A stretch of 64,000 nucleotides of DNA from Triplophysa rosa. Lineage: Eukaryota; Chordata; Actinopteri; Cypriniformes; Nemacheilidae. The position numbers and the translations under genes were made by a program. Below are positions 21,561 through 32,800 of this stretch, one piece after another (within the stretch, counting starts at the first letter, position 1; every line of letters starts with the position of its first letter). The notes beneath the pieces were generated by a model that had not been told where the DNA came from, ran no database searches, and saw nothing but the letters and a program-made list of their open reading frames with translations. The DNA lies in NCBI RefSeq assembly GCF_024868665.1, contig NC_079898.1, forward strand, positions 26,354,731-26,418,730, read 5' to 3'.

Positions 21561-22518
21561 TAGTATGATGGAAGTGTCCCCGTAAGCCATGTTTACGTTG
21601 TTCTACACATGATTTGTGTCCTCGTAAACCATGTATTCAAGCACACATACACACGCTCATGTTACAATACATCAGTAACTCCTCTTCCTTACACAAAAGT
21701 GTATTCAAGTATGCAATTGGTATACTTTGTTTCAATTATTTCAGTTTACTTTTAATGTTCTTCTCAGAAATATACTTTAAATTATACTAAAGTATACTTG
21801 ACTTACACTGACAGAAAAACCGAAGCTCAATTTCACTACACTTGCTCAATCTACTTCAAGTACACTTAAGATATTTACAAGTTGAAGTAAAAAATGACTA
21901 AACTAGCAGTATACTTAGAGTTTACTTCGATGTGCACTTTCATTGCTTCTCACGCACCTCAGTACAAATGAAAAGCAACAGCGCATGTGTAAATCAGATT
22001 TTTGGTTTGCTATTTTTGGCCGAACATTTGCTATGTGCTCCGAACGGATCATCTCACACACATCTCAAGTACCTCAGTCCATATTTTATTCCAAGTAAAT
22101 GACCACAGCTGCGACTGGACTTCTCTAAACGCTCATTTAATCTCGGTTTAAACCATTTCTTCATTTCCAAATGAGCTATCTGATCAGACCCCTGCCAAAC
22201 TACAGCCTGAAGAGAGCTAAAGTCATCTGGACACATGATTATTGTCATTATGACACAATCTATGTTAAAACATTATTATATCGCATATCAAGGTGCGAAT
22301 GGCATGTGTTTGGGGCGGAACTACCCGTTTGTCTAACAAATGGAAAACCGGTAAGTTCTTTACAATAATCCCTGGCACGTGTATTAAGAAATGAAATATT
22401 GCGAGTTTGTTTTACACACCTTTATCCGGTCCATGCAGGCTTCCATCTTGAGCTGCTCAACGGCCTTCCGGGCATGAGAGATGCTCGCTGTGCTGTTATT
22501 GGCCATTCCATCCTTCAT
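16482..22518 (-). CDS. GNG4: G protein subunit gamma 4 (whole gene, 2 coding exons)
   Basis: GNG4 is a small membrane-anchored gamma subunit that forms G-beta-gamma dimers downstream of GPCRs, mainly in neural tissue. Exons 22518-22420 and 16610-16482 join in phase 0 to exactly 75 residues, the family length. The protein starts [20 protein letters not shown], continues [13 protein letters not shown], then [20 protein letters not shown], and ends [10 protein letters not shown]. The C-terminal CSIL is a CaaX box; the final Leu predicts geranylgeranylation of Cys72, followed by proteolysis and methylation. GNG2 and GNG3 are close relatives, but the [11 protein letters not shown]-terminus and the LYST/B3GALNT2 neighbourhood point to GNG4. 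The 5.8-kb intron is full of transposons. Confidence 0.95.
16696..17086. repeat. Dispersed fold-back repeat (GNG4 intron)
   Basis: Left AACAGTTCCCCTAAAAATGA and right GTCAGTAAATGATGACCGAA are degenerate inverted ends. The interior (TTGTTCTGATGAACGCAGA, GATATTTGGAAGAATG and an inverted copy) is the common teleost 'ACAGTTCACCCAAAAATGAA' repeat. Confidence 0.7.
18803..18960 (+). pseudogene. Harbinger Myb-like (SANT) protein fragment, frameshifted
   Basis: An ATG at 18803 starts [19 protein letters not shown] and then hits TAA. In the next frame the motif resumes as [32 protein letters not shown], up to a possible donor. The F-S-D-L-E...W/F-K...A-V-N-x-V-G...R-(S/T) pattern is that of the Myb-like DNA-binding protein of vertebrate Harbinger transposons. 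A single-base loss near 18856 separates the halves. Confidence 0.55.
19493..20416. mobile_element. hAT MITE, exact 8-bp target duplication, nested
   Basis: Ends TAGTGCTGTCAATCGATTAA and AACGTTGACAGCCCTA are inverted. The flanks GAAAAAAC at 19485-19492 and 20417-20424 are identical, the 8-bp duplication expected of hAT elements. The ends carry repeated ATTAATCG/CGTTAACGCG units. Inserted inside the Harbinger-like element. Confidence 0.85.
21528..21559. repeat. (CA)n microsatellite
   Basis: About 16 CA units, followed at 21572-21650 by a 'GTGTCCCCGTAAGCCATG' segment related to the repeat found beside the (CA)n array at 55600. Confidence 0.9.
22420..22518 (-). CDS. GNG4: GNG4 coding exon 1
   Basis: ATG at 22518-22516, 33 codons, donor ATAAAG|GTGTGT. 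An acceptor (GCGTGCAG) at 22528 shows that the exon begins with a 9-nt leader and that a non-coding exon lies upstream. A second in-frame Met at codon 5 is also conserved. Confidence 0.94.
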
Positions 22519-23439
22519 GATTGTGTCCTGCACGCAGAAGACATTTACACACTTTATTTGTGTTTTTATGTCATGTACTGTATATTATATACTGTAGGCA
22601 CACTGGGCAAATAAAAGTCATTTGGATTCTGATTCCTGAAAATGTCACATTAAAACCAAGCAATTCAAACTAAAACCACTCATTCATTGAGGGTAAATAA
22701 AAAATTGGTCTTTTTATTAACTCATTTAGGTTCTTGGTAAACTTGCAAAGCTGACCATTTTCTTACTATAAATCATACCTAATAGTAAACACCATGAAGC
22801 TCTAACCATTGCATTTATGTAAACACATTGTCACAGGTGTAGAAAAGGCCCAAAATATATTTGTTTCACAGTTAAGTGAAGTAAGCTACATAAAAAAAGA
22901 AAGGAAATTCCCTAAGATGACATTATGAGGCTTCAACCCTTGTATTCAATTAATGGCCATTTTTCAACAACATTTTTTACAGTGATGGATCAGAATGATA
23001 CTGTATTTAACGCCCTTTTCTAGTCTTGACTAATAAAAGTTCACTTTGATTTTAAATGTCAAAAGTTCTCAACACAATCTTACAACAAATCCATATATAA
23101 AAAGCTGTGATTTTCACCATGATTTAATCTTCTTGTAGCACGATAACATTATAAAAACAACATGAAAGAGCAAAACCTATTTCTAAAATGTAAAATTAGG
23201 CCTACTATTATTTTGTATTGTCTTCTAATGTTGTATTACAGTGATCTCAACAGATCATTGGGGTTAAATACGACAATAATGTCAGAAGAGTACAGTAAAC
23301 ACAGTAAATACAGTCATTCTACAGTAACGTTTGGGGGAATCCCAGTTTGCGTCATTTGCAGCTTCTGTGTTTCACAGTCTATAATGTAACCATACACATT
23401 CAATTAATGTCTATAATCAGGTGTATTTGGTGAGTTGAA

Positions 23440-24360
23440 GTATTGTCGTGATAAATCCACAAGAGGCCACATCACCGTGATCTCTTCTCGAGCAAACACA
23501 CTGAACGTGGGCGCGCCACAACCTCCTATTTTAATATCTGAATTGGCCTTTAGAAGCCCCAACGGTCGACAAACGCCGTTTAAATGTGCAGTTAGGCTTC
23601 CAGCCGTCGGAATCCAACGCCCAAGAACGCGGAAGGCGTTACGGAGCGCGTCCATCTTTCCTTCTCACGCGCTTCTGGCCAATTCAGCGTTCATTCTGAA
23701 GCGCGAGGGATCCGTCCATCCATCATCCCTGGACGGGATCAACAGCACGAACGCGTTTCCATTCGACACGTTAAGCATTAAATATTCGAGACGAGCCTAA
23801 TTCAGCAATAAACGGTTATCTACTCGCAAACAGTCACATCGTGACATCTCCAAATCGTAGGAAATGACAATAAATGTGGCAGTAAACCGTTTCCATAATT
23901 ACGCAACAGCACCTCAGCCTCCGATGAAACAGAACAGCGCGTTTCTTTCTCGCGCACGTAATTCAGAGAAACACATACGAATACATAATAACACCCACCT
24001 GAATTGTCAGTGGTCAGACTTCAGTAGATCAGGAAAAACGGTTCGACTCCACCCAAACGGGGATTTGGAAAGCGATGGATGAGGGAAAACCCCGCAGCAC
24101 CCTGGACAGAGGCGCTGGTCACCGTCCGCTCCCGTGTATTCGCCGAACGCGTCAAACGTCGAGTATTTCCCCGCGTTCCGCCGTATCGGTCGATTCGGTG
24201 TCAGTGTACGAGCGTCTATCCAGATGTGAGGGGGACCTCGGTGTGACGCACGAGCCCGGGGACGAACGAAGGTGTATCGCTGCGCCTTTAAGAACGCGGT
24301 CGGATGCTGCACGCGCTGCGCTGGGCGCATGTACCGAGCATCCGCTGCTGTGATGAGATG
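23440..24360 (-). promoter_or_regulatory. GNG4: CpG island, probable GNG4 promoter and 5' non-coding exon
   Basis: CpG dinucleotides are dense here (for example CGTATTCGCCGAACGCGTC) in a generally CpG-poor window. On the minus strand a strong donor, TTCAG|GTGGGTG, ends at 23999 and would join the acceptor at 22528 to make a non-coding first exon. Both points are inferred. Confidence 0.45.
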
Positions 24361-24638
24361 AATCTTAGCACGGCCTCATCATCATCACCATCACCACCAC
24401 CACATAACACACTGTTACACCGTGATGGTTGATCCCTGCTTCATTTGACATCACTGGGTCTCCCGGTAGCACGGATTACGTCATCCTCTCCCGATGACGC
24501 AACGCAATGATTTCAAGAGTCACTACACGTTACATTAACAGTTTAACGGGTTTGATGATAATGTTAGAGTAGACTGGACCTTACAAAAATAAGTCTACTT
24601 AAGTATACCTCAAGTTCATTTTATTAAGAATATTTTAA

Positions 24639-24968
24639 AGTCCCAGTGAAATTAAAAGCGTTTATAGTAAATAGTTGATCAATGCGGGTGATTTTCTTTT
24701 TAAAATTCATGTGCCCTCATAATCTTGTTAAAAATTCAGCTGAAAATGCACTTCCGCCCTGTAGTGACTATCCCATCTCAAATGAGGTTAATTAGACGGC
24801 TTGGGCGGAGCATCCGTTAACTCCTCCCCTTCAACTGTCAGTCAGCTGCCAGTTTCATTCCAAAATCAATGCAACAGCTGTTTTTACACATCCAATCAAT
24901 TCTCAGTTAGCCACGCCCACTATTCTTCTCCTTAAAACGATCGCAACTTCCGGTTCACGGGGACTTTA
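24639..24968. mobile_element. MITE copy 2 (AAAGTCCC termini)
   Basis: Left TTTTAAAGTCCCAGTGAAAT, right TTCACGGGGACTTTAA. Strong similarity to 11668-12033 throughout. Flanking TTAA-type bases on both sides. It sits inside another AT-rich repeat with AAGTATACTT motifs. Confidence 0.8.
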
Positions 24969-26750
24969 AGCAAGTATACTAATACCAGTGTAAGTGTATT
25001 TCAGTTGGTATTTGGAATTAAATTAGCCAGTTTCCGTTTATAAAAGTGTACTTTTAAGCATAATCAACTGTAGAAACTTGACTGAACGTATCCTTATTTT
25101 TCATTTTAAAAGAAGTGTACAACTAGCACACTTGAACAAAGTTCTTGTTAGTAAGAGAGAACAGATTAGAATAAACATAACATCACTGAGAAAGAAGGGT
25201 CCAACATTTCTTCAATATTTATAATAATATTACATATATATAGGTCACATATTTTATTACATTTCTTAAATACAAAACAACAAAAAAGGGAATAAATCTC
25301 CCAGCCAGGCATTTGTGAATACATCAGTCCGAAATAACACAAACCGCCGTTAAACAAACTTCTGCTCCAACACACTCACATCTCATCTTTTCTTTACACG
25401 CTCACGTAATGTTGCAGTCAGTAACTCACGCACGCACAGTCTGTTTCAGAGGAATGCGATCTGTTCAAGCATGACACTACTGTGCACAACAATGATGACA
25501 TATACACGTGTGATGCAAGCGTGAAGATTCAGACACAAAACAGCCAAATAACCAGTGGGCCTGTAATCAGCAGATGAGTTCTCCCTAACTAGTAAACCAA
25601 GTCTGAAGTGCTGACTTTCTGGATCTGTACTGACATTCAGCATCATGCACTCTGTAGTGTGGAGGAAAGAGAAGAAAACGCATCACTAAAGTCACGTAAG
25701 ACTAACCTGTGAGAAAATTAATACATTTGTGAATTAACAAACACCAAGTCAACGATCACCTCTGGATCTCTGTCTGATTCCGTTTCATCATTACTTCTGA
25801 ATTTAGAGCAGGTGGCACTTAACACGTCACTCACATCAGACTGTGTGATGTAGACGAACACTGCTCAGGTGACTTTTATTGCATTCAAAGGTGCGTTCTT
25901 TGAGACTTTCCTTCAAATTAAATCAAACCACAAACATAAACTCCCTCTCTCAGTGAATGTCACCCAACAACATCCTTTAGTGTTAGTGGACGATGGGTGA
26001 CAAAACTATTCGACACACATCATGCAACACAATATCATTTATTACCAAACAAGAACAGAAAAGAGTAGAACAGTATAGAATAGAATACTAAAGAGCATAT
26101 ACATGTCGTATAATAACCTAATATGAATCTGAGAGGTCACCTCAACACACTCCACCTGTCTCAAGTGCATTCATGAATCAAGAACAGGAGACTTGAGAAT
26201 AAAGAAATGTGCTGCGGATAGGCAGAGCAACACGTTAAAACAGAGCTGGAGTTCAACTGTTACTCGTGACATGCACACACATTCATGACATCACGCATGC
26301 GGAGGTCTGCGCAGCTGCTCTGCTGTGATAAAGATCTCATTTATAGTTCGGCATTTCTGTTCTCAGGAGCATCTGAATGGTCAGCGAGACACAAGACAAA
26401 GGGAAGGAAAGAGAATCAGGCCCTCGAGCGTGTAGCCTGGACGGGCCAGACTGTAGCAGCATTCCAAATCAAACAGCACGAAACGCAAATCAATACAAAC
26501 AAACAAAAAGAAGATTTGAGAAATGATACGGGATGAGTGTTCCGTCATGTGTAGAAATCTGTCATTCTCTCCGTTACAGGAGCACAACAGCAAGCCTGCT
26601 CATGCGTGTGCATTCCCATGACTTTTAAGGGGACGGAGACTGGTGTCACGGGCAGAGCTTTGTGCATGCCGGCCTCTCCTCTTCATGGGTCAGCGGGATC
26701 GCTCGGAGCATCTGTCCTGTGAAGGATTGTGGGTAATGGCGGGGTGGGAA
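24969..26750. other. LYST: LYST 3' flank and 3'UTR
   Basis: Downstream of the LYST stop (minus strand). Candidate AATAAA signals (TTTATT on plus) lie at 26038-26043 and 25875-25880. No other exon is seen. Confidence 0.5.
26038..26043 (-). terminator. LYST: LYST polyadenylation signal (candidate)
   Basis: AATAAA on the minus strand, about 710 bases after the stop. Another candidate is at 25880-25875. Confidence 0.4.
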
Positions 26751-26889
26751 TCAGCCTGCGGCGTAGCTGCTGAGGAAAGAGTAAAACATGGGCAGCTTCA
26801 TGCGCTGCTGGTCTCGTCTGCACCACGCGATCACGGTCCCGTCACTGTTGGCCGTGTAAAGGTGATGTCCGTCACACGAGAAGGTCAGA
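26751..26889 (-). CDS. LYST: LYST coding exon 52 (terminal, WD40)
   Basis: 139 nt. Encodes [45 protein letters not shown] then TGA (26753-26751), the same ending as mammalian LYST. Confidence 0.97.
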
Positions 26890-29800
26890 CTGAAAGAGAA
26901 TCGAGGGCTTGTTTTATATGGAACTTGTTTAGTTGAGATCCAGCCAAATCCGAGCTGTCACACAGGTGTGTCGTGTAGACGAGACTGTACCTTATGATAG
27001 GCCTGTTAGACTTGGGGAAGGTGATTTCTCTGACTGGCTTCAGGTCCCATGTGCTCCACAATCTGAGCGTGAGAGCAGAAGAGAGAGACAAGAGTAAAAT
27101 GTACAGACACGGGAAGAGACCTGAAACGCAAGGCATTTTGGGAATGAACTAATTCAACACATTTTTCCACATAGTGGAAAAAGTCAAAATCAGACAAAAC
27201 GTGTGCTTTATTTGAGGGCTGACGGTAACAAACAAATGCGGTGTGTCCTGTGACGCACAAAGAAAAGAATAATCAACTTAATTTTTACCTGACCACACCG
27301 TTCTCCAGACCTCCAGCGATCACGTTGACCGACACGCCCTCCGGCTGATTGGAAAACGCAACCGAGCAGATGATCTCTCGACAATGAACGTGACCAATCA
27401 AATCTCCGTTAATGGTCCACAGTCGTAAATCACTTCCTCCACCCACTGTGGACATTAACAACACGACTGCTGCTTTAAATCATGAACTACATAAACTGAT
27501 AAAAGACTACACAACTTCGCATTCTTGCCGTTTTTACCTGAATCACAAACAGTGGCGATGTCTCCGGTGGTCTCACTGGCTGACACTGCGTTCACTGGAC
27601 TCTTATGACCCGTCAGACTCTGCACATAACACAACCTGACAAGAGAAAAACATCCCGTCAACTCCCGTAACCTCACGACAGCGTCTGCAAAACCTTCAAA
27701 GACTGATTGTTACCACACACAAAATGACATTCACGTGTCATGAGCAAAATCTTATGCTTTGTGAGTTTATTATGGCAATGCAAGTACATATTTACCTTAC
27801 AGAACTATTCCGCAATGCTTATTTACTGAATTTGAAACGTTTTATTATAAACGTGGCATCAGTGCAAGAGCAGCTTCACATTACGTAATACTGGATTAAA
27901 TGCTTTTGGCCGACGCTTTTGTGACTTTAAGATACACATTTAATCAGTATGTGTCATCCATGTTTCTTTGTTTTTTAATAAATAAATTCCAACGAAAGGC
28001 ACGAAACGTCTCCATCGCAGCAAAAGAACTAACAGACCTGTTGAGGTCCCACAGGATGCAGGTGCCGTCTCTGCTAACACTGATGAGGATGCTGTAGGGT
28101 TGACAGACGAACAGGCCCGTGACCTCCGCCGTGTGACCGTACAGATGAACCTGAGACTCCACCTCCATCTCTGTCGGCTGGAGAAGAAAATGTCATAAGA
28201 AACTTTAATGATCACGCTTTCAAAGGAAGAGAACTGAAGGGTGAGGGGTTTGCTAACGGCCGCCGTGAGCATAAAGCCCAGCGACTGCGTTTGCAGTGCA
28301 GAATAACCAAAGCACAACGTATATCTTTAAACAACAGTTTAAAATGCATTATTCACTGAAATGATTCACGTCTGGACGGGTCAGGTCTGAAAAGGTCACG
28401 CTATGCTCTCAGCGTGTGGAAAAGGACATTCTGTGAAATTGCAACGAAGCCGGTTTGACATCGGGCTGAGGGCTAGCAAACCACCACAGTTTCTTTCGGT
28501 TTGCATGAAGCAATCCTTTAAATGTCAGAAAGATTCATTTAAGCGGCAGCTGTTATCAATGAGCGTTTGAAAGAGCCGTCTGATGGCCAGACTTCAGCCC
28601 ACCTGTGGGCCGCTGGAAATGTGTTTCTAGGGCAACCGGGAGATGACTAACAAGGCCACTACAAACAGTATGTGTGTGTGTGTAGGTGCTCTACGGGGAG
28701 TGATAATGGACGTGGGCGGCCGCGTGGGTGAGGGAGAAGGGGGAGCGTGTTGCCATGGTTACGTACCATGGTGGTGGTGAAGCGGTTGCTGTAGGCGGTA
28801 ATGACTCCGCACTTGCTGCCCGTAAACAGCTGACAACTGTCCGGCACCCAGGCGCAGCTAGTCACCTGATGAGAAGCAGACGAGATGAGAAAACAAAGAT
28901 CGTGGAGGAAGACGACGCTTCATTAATGCAACACAGAATGAAATCATTGACTATATAAAACACCATACAGTCAGCAGGGGGAGCAAACGTGTGACGTACA
29001 GAGTCAGCTGGGTATAGAAGACTATTAGCTGTGCCAAAAATACTGGTAACTTTGGTTCAGTGTCAATGCTTAAAAAAGAATCAAAGTAAATTATTCACGT
29101 TTATGTATTTGGCAGAAGCTTTGATCCGGTGATTTACAGTGCGTTCAACATATACAATTTTATTGATCGGTATGTGCTCCCTGGGAGTTAAACCCACAAC
29201 CTTTGCATTGCTCATGCAATGCTCTTCAAACTAGTGTTGTAGTCGAGACTACCTAAACCTAAACCTAAACCGAGACCAAGACCAGCACTCCTAAAATTCA
29301 TCTTAAAGATCCACAAAACACTAAAAAGTCATAATTGCAGAATCATGCGTTCTAACCGTTCTTATCTATTTAGTAGCAAAATAAGTGTGTGTTGCTCATA
29401 AATGAACAAAAGTTCTGATTTGTTCTAGATTTGTTTGGGACTAGACAAAATGGAACAAAAACTCGTGTTCGTAATTGTGTGTAAAATTGAAGTCACTTGG
29501 GCTACGTTCATACAGCACCAGAATTCGGTTGTCAGTCCTGTATTTGAGTTCTTAATACGGTTGTGTTCACACGAGTTTGACAACCGTTTCTTGAGTTAAC
29601 CGAAGGTATAACCGAACTCACACCTTTAAATTTTCGGGACTCACAACCGCATGTGCGGAGAAGCCCTGCTGTGTGAACGGAATCGTACTGGACAACTAGC
29701 CCAGCGTTCCATTCCGAAGTGATCATCCCTATGCCCTACTCCCTTCGAAGAGTAAATCTCTTTATGTGTAAACTCTACAGGGAAAAACGCAATTGTATCT

Positions 29801-32800
29801 CCTAATTTGTCCGTTTAAAATTCACTTGGCAAAAGGAGCGATAAAAACAACAACATTTATTTGGAGTGACGTTTTGTATGGTGTCCCCTTTTCGGAAGGT
29901 CCCTTCGGAGGGCGATATATCCCGTTTGGAACGCACCGCTTGTCTGTCACGTCATGTGACGTATTCACGTGCAGAAGTTTCACGCCGTTAATGACTGGTT
30001 GTAGTGAGTGAATCAGTGCAGAACTCTTTAGCAATGTTGTGGACTGTTGATCTTCCAACGCCGAACAGGTGTGCAATGGTGTGGTATTCCACAAGCGTCC
30101 CTAGACGCCAGAGGGCGATTGCGATTATTTTCTGCACACATATTGCTCGTCGCATCTGGGTGTTGCTGCATTTCGCAATGTGAGCTCTAGCAATTCACAG
30201 AGACAAAGATAGGAATTGTGCGTCATGCATACATTTTGCAGTTGTGGCCTAATGGTTAGAGAGTCGGACTCATGACCAGAAGGTTGCCGGTTCGATTCCC
30301 AGGGCCGGCGGGTAACGACTGAGGTGTCCTTGAGCAAGGCCCCTACTTGCTCCCCGGGCGCTGCAGTGATAGCTGCCCACTGCTCCGGGGGTACGTGTGT
30401 TCACCTCTTGCTGTGCGTGTGTTCACTACTCTCTGGATGGGTTAAATGCAGAGGTCACATTTCGTTGCCTTGTACTTGTACATGTGCAATGACAATAAAT
30501 TGAATCTAAAAATCTAAAAAAAAATCTAAATTTTCAATCCAGTCACTCTCCTCCACCGGAGTTGCTCCCACCAGTTCTGCGGTCTGAGAGCAACCCACAT
30601 TGTGCGCTCAGCCGTTAGTGCTGTGTTTAAAAACAAATGGGTTTAAAGTAAAAAAAATTGTCTCAGCTGCTGTCCGTGTCTGTTTATTACGTCTTTGCGA
30701 ATAAAATCGTGCCTAGTTTTGCTATATAGCACTAAATCCATTGCGATAATGTCTGTAGTATGCACCATCTTTCATGTGTATGTCTGTCACTATGGTTACA
30801 AGCGTCGTGTGCGAATACCATACAGGCTTGAGTTCGGTTTCTCGTTCAAACAGACAGTATACAAGCTGCAACTTTAAACCGGTGTGTGAACAGGACATTT
30901 CGAGACTCACGCCTGTAAGTAAATACGGTTGTCAATCCTAAAAAGTGACTGTATGAACGTACCCTTATTAACTCGTGGTTTATTGAACGATTGTATAAAA
31001 TCAATATTGCGTTTTAAGATCACGTCAATACAAAAAACAAGATCTCATACAAGTACTTTTTTTGCAACCTCTTACCAGCACAAGTAATAACAAAAGAAAA
31101 CAAATAAGAAACAAGTCACTGATTGAAGTTGACTGTTAACACATCAATCAGACAATGCACCAGCACTTTAGCATCATTCCCACAGTTGTGGTCTTGAAAT
31201 AAAATCCAGAGACCACTACGTCTGAGACCAATGCAAGAACGAGACCAAAGACAGTCGAGACTGATCAAAAGACCATAAAAAAATGGACCGGTCTCGAGCA
31301 CTACAACCCTATCATCAACTGAGCAACAGGAACAGGAACAAAAGTGTTAGAAAAGAGCACATGATGAGCTCTGACCTGGAGCAGCGGTGAGCACTGGATG
31401 AAGTTGATGGGCGGCTCGCTCTGTTTGCTCTTCAGACGCACCATGTTGTCACTGTAGCCCCAGCTGAGAATGGCCGACCACTGAATGTCTGTGCTGTGCA
31501 TGCTCCTGACACCTGACGACAGACCAGAAACATCTCACACACTCCCTCCACGCACGGGTCATACATCTATACACTGACACAAGATTTACAGTAAAAACAT
31601 CTGTATTGACAAATGAAGAGTTTGGCTCCAAAACGCGATAAACGTTCACAGACCATGTTTAATCTCATTGCCATTTAATATTTAATTTATTCATTCATTT
31701 GCATGAGCGGCTCATCTGTGGAGTTTGATTGGATGCATGGTCTTTGATGTTCTCCTCTCTTTAAAAGCCGACACAACCATTTAGTTGTAATCTCAGCTCT
31801 GCGCGACTATATCAAGGCCGCATTTGATCATTTGTATAATTCAAGCCACCACCAGACGTCATTTTAGGCGAGTGACGACATGCTTGATAGAGTTTGTGTT
31901 GTCACGTTTAAGCATGCGTGTTGTGTGTGTTCTCTAAACCTTGCTCCTTGCTGTAGATCATCATGAGGCAGAAGTTGCGGGACAGGCCGCAGATGGCGCG
32001 TGTGGGCAGGGCCAGCAGAGAGCCGAAGCGTTCGCCGTGAGGTTGACTGAAACAGACCACTGGGTCTGGAGCGCTGGGGGAACCCACATACTCGCCCCAT
32101 TTCAAGCCCTTTATCCACGGCAGAGGACTCTACGAACCACACAAGAGAGAGAGTTGATTTAGGACCTTCATGTAAAAATACTAAGACTGCAGTGTGTTTT
32201 GCGACTGTACCGGATAAACGGCGTCTTTGGGCTGCTCGCGGGTCTCTCTGAAGGCCAGCTGCACCAGGAGACCCATGGCTGCAGGCAGTTCTCCATCAGA
32301 AATGAGCTTACTGACGGCTCGGCTGATGTGGGAGGAGCTAAACAGCTGTCTGGGGGTCTGGCCGTATGTTTTTATCATGGTCTCTAGAGCTCGACGCTGC
32401 ACTGGATCTTCAACAGCAGACACATCCATGCCAAAGTAAGTCTGAAAAATATGAATAACCGTCATGAAAACAATGTGACACAAGCGTGTTAAAGCGTGCG
32501 ATGATAATGACGTACCGCGGGATGGAAAACATTGATGGCCTGAACGGCAGCTTTGCCCTTCTGCTTGAGTCCGAACACCAGGTCGATCCACTGACACAGC
32601 GTCTGAGAGACCTGATCCGACTCCAGAGCCTGTCTGTGAATCAGGATGAAGAGTCGCGGGTCGTTCCGGGCCCAGGGCGGCAGGTTCACGTGATTCACCC
32701 GCTCGCTGTTCTGACGCACGCCAAAGTCAAAACCTGCCGGAGGGGGAAGTGGGGAAATACCAGGGTAACATTAGAAGAACATGCTAATGAAAGGGCACGT

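Larger units (their letters stand above)
16611..22419 (-). other. GNG4: GNG4 intron
   Basis: 5.8 kb, GT-AG, phase 0. Apart from the elements listed separately I see only AT-rich unique-looking DNA and short AGTATACTT-type repeat pieces near 21720-21900. Confidence 0.85.

Noticed and set aside
23404..24353. Several 70-120 codon ORFs in the CpG island
   Set aside because: Open by base composition only; peptides such as those at 23435-23800 have no recognisable domain and no splice pattern.
30238..30310. tRNA-Met gene
   Set aside because: Only the promoter boxes resemble tRNA; the rest matches a SINE body.
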